Assembly: GCA_003118195.1 (NCBI GenBank)
Contig: BEXV01001766.1
Coordinates: forward strand, 76,192-89,372
Length of the DNA stretch: 13,181 bases
Origin: Hemicentrotus pulcherrimus
Lineage: Eukaryota; Echinodermata; Echinoidea; Camarodonta; Strongylocentrotidae
Direction: 5' to 3'
In this document: positions 7,903 through 13,181 of the stretch, in pieces
How positions within the stretch are numbered: the stretch's first letter is position 1
How the letters are laid out: each line of letters opens with the position of its first letter
Program-made: the position numbers and the translations under genes
The notes under the pieces: model-generated
Database searches by the model: none
What the model was told of the DNA's origin: nothing
The model's input: only the letters and a program-made list of their open reading frames with translations

Positions 7903-8054
7903 CTGATATCATCCCAGACTTTAGGAGGATGAAAGGAGATGATGCCATCTGTCAAGGGAGACATGACCACCTGGGAGGCCTGAACGTAACGTTGGGTGCG
8001 GTTACCAGATGACTTACTGCTCTTTTCCTGTCGCCTTAGGTCGTCTACCTTGGA
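7903..8054 (-). CDS. THOC2: THOC2 exon: SKVDDLRRQEKSSKSSGNRT segment, the functional member of an exon-copy family
   Basis: 152 bases, phase 0 in and phase 2 out. The acceptor is ccataaaacag and the donor gtaaga. It reads SKVDDLRRQEKSSK, then QRYVQASQVVMSPLTDGIIS, and ends KVWDDI plus AG of a Ser codon completed by the next exon. This matches the vertebrate MAPVHEAVVSL...KVWDDISPQF region and leads into the Tho2 domain. The length is not a multiple of three, so only one copy of this exon can be included without a frameshift. Partial degenerate copies lie in the flanking introns. Confidence 0.95.
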
Positions 8055-8177
8055 CTGTTTTATGGAGATAAAGACGGATCAAGAAACAGTTTATAAATCG
8101 TTGATAGGTCACATTACAATGATGTGCGATTCAGTTACATCGATCTAGAGCCAGAAGGGTATCAATTCCATTTAATG

Positions 8178-8240
8178 TTAGGTGTAGTTACAAAATGTTT
8201 TGTTCTTTTTCTCCAGCTGCCTTTGCTCGTCCACCTTAGA
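8178..8240 (-). pseudogene. Decayed copy of the 5' half of the THOC2 exon at 7903-8054
   Basis: The minus strand reads SKVDEQRQLEKKNK and then TFCNYT-stop, aligned codon for codon without gaps to SKVDDLRRQEKSSK SSGNRTQ. The Gln codon CAA at position 21 is TAA here (8178-8180). The acceptor AG is gone: 'tttgta' stands where the true exon has 'aaacag'. Nucleotide similarity (for example atgttaggtgtagttaca against acgttgggtgcggttacc) shows mainly transitions, as expected of neutral decay. It lies about 120 bases upstream of the true exon in transcript order. Confidence 0.8.
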
Positions 8241-8316
8241 TACAAAATACGGGTATTTATGTGACTGAGAAATGGTTTCTACTTTGGTGCGACTCTTTGA
8301 TAGGTAACAGTACAGG

Positions 8317-8600
8317 GGGGCGTTTCACAAAGACTAAGATTGAATTTAAGTTAGACTTAACTATGGCAGGCCTTTCATGCCACTGGTTGATGTCAGCATT
8401 GGTCTCTCAATTATGGTATTTAGATATTTTTTCCTTTAATAATGAGCTATCAAAAAAAGTAAATTCTGTAGATTTGTGACCATGATTCGTACGTCCCTTG
8501 AGAAACCAATGCCAGGAATGGTTAGAGGAACTAGTGGCATAAACGGCCAGCCATAGTTAAGTCCAACTTAAAGTCGATCTTAGTCTTTGTGAAACACCTC
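8317..8600. mobile_element. MITE with terminal inverted repeats of about 80-110 bp
   Basis: The left end gcgtttcacaaagactaaga and the complement of the right end gtgtttcacaaagactaaga begin long inverted repeats. These continue through aagttagacttaactatggc / aagttggacttaactatggc and tgccactggtt / tgccactagtt. The total length is about 284 bp. The open frame across it has no protein character. 'agg' flanks both sides, a possible 3-bp target duplication, but the ends are ambiguous. Confidence 0.85.
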
Positions 8601-8676
8601 AGGTCTGTGAGATTAAATCATATCTTCTGAGAGATGTATTGGTGTAAATTCAATTCAACATTGAAAGCAATAACCA

Positions 8677-8917
8677 GGGCATCGTTTCCAAAGTACAAAT
8701 TCACCGACATCCCATTGAAACGCGTTTTAATTGCAGAAGTACACGTTTCAATGGGATATCGGTGAAAGTGTAGTAAAAGGGACTTTTAGATTTGCGTGGA
8801 CTGATACATGTGACGTCCATTCAAGGCAGTGTATTAAAAGGACGTTGATTGTAGCAATCCACGTCGTCGTTATGCAAATCTAAAAGTCCCTAATGACAGG
8901 TTTGTGAAACGATGCCC
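8677..8917. mobile_element. MITE with TIR GGGCATCGTTTC, containing nested hairpins, inserted in an exon copy
   Basis: The termini ggcatcgtttc and gaaacgatgcc are perfect inverted repeats, flanked by CAG on both sides as a candidate 3-bp target duplication. Inside are two further inverted pairs. One is tacaaattcaccgacatccc (8694) with its complement ending at 8772. The other is agggacttttagatttgc (8779-8796) with its complement ending at 8891. It lies in the intron upstream of the exon at 7903-8054. Confidence 0.8.
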
Positions 8918-8944
8918 AGATGTCTTGCTGCTCTTCTCCTGCTG
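8915..8944 (-). pseudogene. Short copy of the QEKSSKSSG part of the THOC2 exon at 7903-8054
   Basis: The minus strand reads QQEKSSKTSG, against RQEKSSKSSG in the true exon, at 4 to 5 mismatches in 30 bases. It is hemmed in by foldback elements: 8677-8917 on one side and 8952-9029 on the other. If the first element is removed at a CAG duplication, 8657-8676 ('aacattgaaagcaataacc') continues the alignment to the exon's 'aacgttgggtgcggttacc' with mostly G-to-A differences. That suggests a longer copy split by the insertion. The short length makes this the least certain of the three copies. Confidence 0.6.
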
Positions 8945-8951
8945 GCACAAG

Positions 8952-9029
8952 TACAAGTTCACAGAAATGCCATTGAAATGCATATAAATTGTAAAGTTTG
9001 TGTTTTAATGGGATGACAGTGAACTTGTA
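8952..9029. mobile_element. Foldback fragment related to the hairpin at 8694-8772
   Basis: tacaagttcacagaaatgcc at the left pairs with the complement of the right end (tacaagttcactgtcatccc). The arms resemble those at 8694-8772 (tacaaattcaccgacatccc, then attgaaa.gc). It lies next to the short exon copy at 8915-8944 and is probably a second element of the same superfamily. Confidence 0.75.
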
Positions 9030-9117
9030 GTCATGACAGTTTCGTGAAATGGAACCGAAAATATAAGGTTCCAGTGTTTGGTAGGCTTGAACCCATCCCT
9101 GGTCTGGTGGTACTGAC

Positions 9118-9282
9118 CTGTATAGCATGGGTACACATCGGCCTGTAGAGAAAGAAGGCACTCTCTGGAGTGAGGTGATAGTTGGTGACCATGTTGACTA
9201 GGTCAGGGAAGTGTTTGGAGTAGTCTTCTATACTCAGCAGGTTGGAGAGGAACCCTCCTAGCTGGACAAGTGTGTCTTGGCA
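9118..9282 (-). CDS. THOC2: THOC2 exon: CQDTLVQLGGFLSNLLSIED segment
   Basis: 165 bases (55 codons), phase 0 in and out. The acceptor is ctatttcctgcag and the donor gtcagt. It starts CQDTLVQLGGFL, matching the vertebrate CHDTLVQFGGFL, and ends SAFFLYRPMCTHAIQ. The middle (KHFPDLVNMVTNYHLTPE) is more diverged from vertebrates than the ends, as expected for a helical-repeat surface. It follows the exon at 9689-9868 after a short 406-base intron. Confidence 0.95.
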
Positions 9283-9688
9283 CTGCAGGAAATAGAAGAC
9301 AAAAGAAAAAGGGTAAAGGGCCCATTTCCCCATCTGACAGATAACAACTATAATTATTAACTGTTCTAAATCGGTCTCCTGAAGTTAGGTCGATCAGGTA
9401 CTGGACGTATACATTTTAGGTGTTGCGATGCCACTAATCAAAGAAAATTGATGCTACAGCTAATTAATCTGAGAGATGAGACCTACATGTACACCACCAC
9501 TTTTTACATGAAATTTTGGAAATGGACTAAAGAATGATTCATGGGTTTATTTCTATTTTTTAGTCGCATAAGACCAGCATTTCACCAATTAACTTTCATT
9601 AATTACTAACTTGTTAGTTAATCTATCGACTACTGAATTCTCGGATCTCCTTATGTCTCTGGGCTATATTGCGAATAACCCTTCTCAC
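9283..9688 (-). other. Intron, nothing further recognised
   Basis: The shortest intron in the gene segment (406 bases). It contains AT-rich single-copy-looking sequence and a small imperfect inverted repeat near 9590-9620 (attaactttcattaatt region). No exon copy, RNA gene or clear transposon was seen. Confidence 0.6.
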
Positions 9689-9868
9689 CTGATCATAGAG
9701 CATGCCAACCAGCTTCAGGTGAGTTCCTTGCTCATGTTTATAGACCACCCTGTACTTCTCTTGAGCCATTAGCATACACATGGTGACAGCTAGGTCATCC
9801 TCTAGCAACGCTTCCTTGAGACGCTGTGATGATCGCTTGGTGTTTCGCACTTGGGTAAAGTAACCTCC
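9689..9868 (-). CDS. THOC2: THOC2 exon: GGYFTQVRNTKRSSQRLKEA segment
   Basis: 180 bases (60 codons), phase 0 at both ends. The acceptor is attattatcacag and the donor gtgaga. It contains RNTKRSSQRLKEALLEDDLA, then CMLMAQ, and ends HLKLVGMLYDQ, all strongly conserved in THOC2. The acceptor abuts an ATT-rich repeat: the roughly 30 bases before it on the minus strand are almost entirely (ATT)n-like sequence of transposon type, an unusual polypyrimidine tract. Confidence 0.96.
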
Positions 9869-9940
9869 CTGTGATAATAATGATCATAATAACAATAATT
9901 ACATCAATTTATATAGCGCAGCTTCTATATAAATACACTC
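9869..9940 (+). repeat. SINE/transposon end fragment with (ATT/AAT)n and tttatatagcgc motif
   Basis: Directly beside the exon at 9689-9868 lies gtgataataatgatcataa, an AAT-rich tract, followed by tttatatagcgcagcttct. The 'tttatatagcgc' phrase after an AAT-rich tract recalls dispersed repeat ends of marine invertebrate genomes, as far as I remember them. The same 'gtgataataat' start occurs at 7531, where the SINE tail meets an exon copy. Family assignment is uncertain. Confidence 0.5.
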
Positions 9941-10385
9941 TACTGCACTGATACAGGTGTACTGAAGGTGTCAGGTTCCATTTCACATGAAGTCAGTCAC
10001 TATGTGAAGACATTCATTTCACTATGTGAAGATATTCAGCAGGCAGTATTAAAATGACCAACTACACAACAGAAACTCTGCGATTTGCCAAATCAAGGGT
10101 TGTTATTGTTCGATTGCCAACAAACTTTTGCAATCCTGGAAACACTGGAAAATATGTGAAGTTTCTAATTATATGCTTCTATCTCAATCCCTTTTTCATT
10201 CTTTCATAATTACGCATTAATCCAAATCATGTATAAGTTTATCATTTACCAATATCTAATATACCACTCATTGTATACTTTGCAAAACACACTGAAGAAA
10301 TGAAGAAAAAGCAAATCACACATCGTGTTTTGTATTAAAATGTATTTATGACAAATTACATTTTTAGTACTATTAACCACCCCCC

Positions 10386-10386
10386 N
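10386..10386. other. Ambiguous base N, likely assembly or sequencing problem
   Basis: The only N in the window follows a run of C and sits exactly at the edge of the monomer array, in the interval where a THOC2 exon is missing. It may mark a gap of unknown size or a low-quality join. Confidence 0.6.
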
Positions 10387-11052
10387 CATAATGAGCCCTG
10401 TGACCTTTGACCTTGACCTAATGACCCCAAAAATCTACTCAGTTCACCGGCTCTGCAAGTAACATACATGACCTATGTTTGGCAGGAATCCATCAATCGG
10501 TTTATGAGATAACGCAATAACAAGTTGTTTTTGCATACGTAATGCGCCCTGTGACCTTTGACCCCAAAATCTAATCAGTTCATTGGCTTTGTGAGATACA
10601 TACATGATCTAAGTTTGGCAGGAATCCATCAATCTGTTCTAATGATAATGCAATCAAAAGCTATCTTTGCATACATAATGAGCCCTGTGACCTTCGACCT
10701 TGGCCTCATGACCCAAAATATCTACTCAGTTCATCGTCTCTGCAAGTAACATACATGACCTATGTTTGGCAGGAATCCATCTATCGGTTCTTGAGATAAC
10801 GCGATAACGAGCTGTTTTTGCATACATAATGCGCCCTGTAACCTTTGACCTTTGACCTAGTGACCCCAAAATCTAATCAGTTCATTGGGTCAGTGAGATA
10901 CAAACATGACCCAAGTTTGGCGGAAATTTGTCAATCGGTTCTTGAGATAACTCGATCACGAGAACGGGACGTACGGACGTATGGACGTACGGACGGACGG
11001 ACAACCCGAAAACATAATGCCTCCGGCTACTTCGTAACGGAGGCATAAAAAC
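10387..11052 (+). repeat. Monomer array I: four units of about 136-151 bp plus GGAC-rich segment and hairpin tail
   Basis: Units start near 10387, 10534, 10670 and 10821, each with cataatg.gccctgtgacctt, then aatct.atcagttca, acatacatgac, ggcaggaatccatcaatcgg and ttgagataacg. After the fourth unit come gtacggacgta repeats (10968-11001), 'aacccgaaaacataatgcct', and a hairpin with arms atgcctccg (11017-11025) and cggaggcat (11038-11046) followed by aaaaactag. The three outer units carry TGACCT-type half-sites spaced as DR1. It lies on the antisense side of a THOC2 intron. Confidence 0.85.
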
Positions 11053-11531
11053 TAGATGGACCTTCCACTGCGTGCAGTCGAAAATGATGCCTCTGCCATG
11101 GAGCAATTTTTTTACACACCAAAACAGAAGCAATTTTTAAAATTCAAGTTTGATTGTAATCCATTAACAGATTCTCAGAATAATGTGATTACAAACTATT
11201 TTTCATATACATGTTTGACCCTTCGATTTCTGACCTCATGAACCTTAAATTTAATCACTTCATTGGCTTTGCAAAATACATGTTTTGAGTTTGATAGTAA
11301 TCCATCCGTCGGTTCTATTGATAATACGTTCAGAAGCTATTTTTCACATACGTGACCCTTAAATCTAATCAGTTCATTGGTTCTGCAAGATACATACATG
11401 ACCCAAAATAGGCGGGAATCCATCAATGGGTTCTTGAGATAACGCAATCACGAGAACAGGACATACAGACGGACTGACAACCCGAAAACATAATGCCTCT
11501 GGCTATTTTGTAGCGGAGGCATAAAAACCTG
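11053..11531 (+). repeat. Monomer array II: degenerate units ending in the same hairpin tail
   Basis: Diverged monomers are visible at about 11140-11210 (partial), 11211-11352 and 11353-11463, with the same 'aatccatc', 'tcagttcattgg' and 'ttgagataacgcaatcacga' words. The array ends with a short GGAC segment, cccgaaaacataatgcctct and the hairpin atgcctctg (11493-11501) / cggaggcat (11514-11522), then aaaaacctga. Two arrays with the same terminal structure imply a transposable unit rather than a simple satellite. Confidence 0.75.
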
Positions 11532-11845
11532 AATCAACCATATATTATCAAGGTAATCACACTTCACTGTTGCCCATAAACTTTGAAGATTTGTTGTTTT
11601 TGTTTACATCTTTTAGTGAGGTGTTTGTAAATATATGATCATGCGTGATAAATAAATTTTATATCTTCGCACAGCTCTATTGATCAATTTAAAGAGTCAT
11701 AGAGATTGGTCAGTACAGTTCTGAGAAGATGTAAACTTTATCTATCAAGAATAAACCATATTGTCACACCCTTTCATGAAAAGGGGCAAGACAAAATTGA
11801 TTCCAACTCTATGGGCAACAGTGTACTTTTCGGCAAACTCGTTAC
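11532..11845 (-). other. Intron part, nothing recognised
   Basis: This is the remaining interval between the monomer arrays and the exon at 11846-11942. It is AT-rich with no exon, repeat or RNA gene that I can support. The + strand frame overlapping 11706-12026 is antisense to the real exon. Confidence 0.6.
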
Positions 11846-11942
11846 CTCTTGCCAACTTTCAGCTGGTTGGCCACAAACTGGAGCAATCCTGTCAGCTCAA
11901 TGTTGTATTTACGGAACATGGCCCCACAGAATGCTGCCAGAC
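11846..11942 (-). CDS. THOC2: THOC2 exon: [20 protein letters not shown] segment (Thoc2 domain)
   Basis: 97 bases, in at phase 1 and out at phase 2. The acceptor is ctctgttgctcag and the donor gtaacg. After the split Ser codon it reads [12 protein letters not shown] and continues to [12 protein letters not shown], ending with the first two bases (AG) of a Ser codon. In vertebrate THOC2 the following residues are the FDLLILKE stretch of the same domain. That stretch is not found in this window, so this exon has no usable downstream partner here (see findings). Confidence 0.94.
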
Positions 11943-12890
11943 CTGAGCAACAGAGAAAAAACAAGGGTTCAAGTTTCAAAGTCAAATCACACACAACTGA
12001 ATGTGAACATACCGGTACTTAAATGACCCTAAAGAAACTTTCTAAACTGCATGCAAGTCACAAGGAACTTGCATAGTCTTGAACACAGGCTCTTTGACAT
12101 AGAAATTTGAGACAAAGCAGCCTAAGGTTGATTCTGTGACAATTACATCTTGTATGATTTAAGTCTACTGTCCATATATCTCACTGACAATGAAAAATGA
12201 AAATCTCTTGATGTGAACATTGACCATTGCATATTTATGGTATTTATGTATTATCTATTTCAATACCATTCAATATTTCCATCCACTAATTGTATAGTCG
12301 GTAAAGTAGAAAATATGGGATAATGTCCCATACATAAATCGCCAGTAAAGAATTCCACACAAAATATAATGAGCCTCGTAAGTAGTCCATATTAACATTA
12401 TGCTATCTATAAAGGTGTCTTCTCCCTGTTCGAAGGTTACTTGCAACATGTTCCGACACATCTGTTTTCTGCGATCCTAGTACACTCTTGCAGTGTCGGT
12501 TCACTCCATGTCTAAAAGTGACTGGGTAACATTGCCTCAGATTCTGAAAAAAGAACCTGGATTTAGCTCATGCTGCGATCATTTTCATGAACCTTTAGGT
12601 CAGTCAGGAATCCCATTTCTTTTACAAGCCGATCGCCTGTCTGATTATCAAGATTTAATTTTACGTCTTCTGAATGGTTTTTATATTACTACAGTCTATT
12701 GGGGAAAATGAGTACGGTAAACGCGGTCACTCAAAGACTTTAACTATGTTGAGGCACTTCATGATCATATTGAAGTGCAATTTGTTGAGGGCTTTAATAT
12801 TACACCATATCACAGACACTGATAACACGTAGGGCCGTGCATCTCGAATTTAAGCTTTTTATGAATTTTATGAGCAAGTTTTAAACTTAC
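11943..12890 (-). other. Intron, nothing recognised
   Basis: 948 bases between two firm exons. A + strand frame of 72 codons at 12493-12711 looks slightly protein-like but resembles nothing I know and has no splice or promoter context. No repeats of note. Confidence 0.6.
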
Positions 12891-12971
12891 TTTGCATCCA
12901 GAGTGAAAGACTGGTTTCGTCGTGCTTCATGCGTTCCTTCTCTGGGTTAGCCAGAGCTTCTATCACACAAT
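12891..12971 (-). CDS. THOC2: THOC2 exon (first in window): [20 protein letters not shown] segment
   Basis: 81 bases, entered in phase 1 (the G of the first Asp codon comes from the preceding exon outside the window) and left in phase 1. The acceptor reads ttacctctcag and the donor is gtaagt. The peptide contains [15 protein letters not shown], almost identical to the vertebrate protein, and ends in LSLWMQ before the shared Ser codon. It belongs to the helical region just before the Thoc2 domain. The next exon is 948 bases downstream. Confidence 0.95.
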
Positions 12972-13181
12972 CTGAGAGGTAATAAGGCTAAGGAATCACA
13001 CTGCAATTACTTATTTAAGTTTATTATAAACACAATTTTTCCCCTACAAAAAAATGTACCGGTAATGATTTTGTATGCACAGAAAGCTGTAGTTAAGTGA
13101 GATTTGGCAACAAACATAATCTAAATTTTTTTTTTTAAATAGTAGTACTAGTACAAGCAATAATAATAGTGATAGTAGTTG
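12972..13181 (-). other. Start-side intron fragment, AT-rich
   Basis: Intron upstream of the first exon in the window, with the acceptor tract ttacctctcag at its end. It has an A/T run near 13122-13138 and AAT/AGT-type repeats at the window edge (aataataatagtgatagtag). Confidence 0.7.

Larger units (their letters stand above)
9869..11845 (-). other. Long intron interval where one THOC2 exon is missing
   Basis: The flanking exons end in phase 2 (11846) and start in phase 0 (9868), so they cannot be joined in frame. Vertebrate THOC2 has about 39 residues here, running from FDLLILKE to about GGEQLKAE, which requires an exon of length 1 mod 3 (about 118 bases). Reading the minus strand of this interval by eye shows no such peptide. 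The interval holds a SINE-like fragment next to 9868, the monomer array at 10387-11531, and an N at 10386 after a run of C. An assembly gap or collapsed repeat is the likeliest cause. A highly diverged exon cannot be excluded. Confidence 0.7.
1256..12971 (-). other. THOC2: THOC2 gene, internal part (12 exons identified, both ends outside the window)
   Basis: THOC2 is the largest subunit and scaffold of the nuclear THO complex. With THOC1, 3, 5, 6 and 7 it recruits the helicase DDX39B/UAP56 and the ALYREF adaptor to nascent mRNA for export. Twelve minus-strand exons join with AG/GT borders and matching phases. They give about 515 codons collinear with the middle of vertebrate THOC2 (roughly 1,600 residues in total, from memory). 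Landmark peptides include [59 protein letters not shown] and [15 protein letters not shown]. The first exons span the region I associate with the Pfam Thoc2 domain, and the later ones the Tho2 domain. Intron phases in transcript order, starting with the one before the first exon, are 1, 1, 2, (missing exon), 0, 0, 0, 2, 0, 1, 0, 0, 0, 0, 2. Identification is firm. Start codon, promoter, stop codon and polyadenylation site are not in the window. Confidence 0.96.

Noticed and set aside
8261..8479. + strand 72-codon open frame
   Set aside because: It runs through the terminal inverted repeat of the MITE at 8317-8600 and has no protein character.
10387..11531. CRISPR-like array
   Set aside because: Units are about 140 bp, diverged, with no short repeat/unique spacer alternation, and the context is an animal intron.
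9868..11846. Direct splicing of the exon at 11846-11942 to the exon at 9689-9868
   Set aside because: Phase 2 joined to phase 0 shifts the frame and would destroy the conserved peptide GGYFTQVRNTKRSSQRLK. An intervening exon is required.
12493..12711. Small + strand protein gene (72 codons)
   Set aside because: It resembles no family I know, has no promoter, splice or polyadenylation context, and lies antisense within an intron. Chance is the better explanation.

Overview
The window is animal (metazoan) nuclear DNA. It is an internal, intron-rich slice of one gene on the minus strand. Twelve exons read in order from 12971 down to 1256 and encode the middle of THO complex subunit 2 (THOC2), the large scaffold subunit of THO/TREX, which couples transcription to mRNA export. 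Every junction I checked has AG/GT borders and matching codon phase, and the peptide is closely similar to vertebrate THOC2 as I remember it. The AT-rich introns of about 0.4 to 1.3 kb, tRNA-derived SINEs with ATT-type tails and many short foldback transposons suggest a marine invertebrate deuterostome such as an echinoderm. That placement is an inference. The gene's start, first exons, last exons and promoter all lie outside the window, and I see no second gene on either strand.

Layout, in transcript order: exons at 12891-12971, 11846-11942, (one exon not found), 9689-9868, 9118-9282, 7903-8054, 6753-6879, 5623-5764, 4176-4333, 3479-3607, 2731-2862, 1983-2051 and 1256-1371. The exon expected between 11846 and 9868 (about 39 codons plus one base) is absent. 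That intron instead holds a 1.1 kb array of roughly 140-bp monomers and the window's only ambiguous base (N at 10386). Joining the two flanking exons directly would shift the frame, so this looks like an assembly gap or a lineage difference.

The introns carry two tRNA-derived SINEs (about 1620-1880, + strand; 7531-7810, - strand), at least seven foldback or terminal-inverted-repeat elements, and several local tandem duplications. The most interesting structure is around the exon at 7903-8054. Three decayed partial copies of it lie in the neighbouring introns (7443-7530, 8178-8240, 8915-8944), one of them apparently split by a foldback element. The exon at 1256-1371 also has a tandem duplicate of its first 31 bases plus its splice acceptor, which forms a potential poison acceptor. 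I found no operon-like or defence-type system. The novelty is in exon duplication, transposon-exon contacts and a repeat array rich in nuclear-receptor-like half-sites.
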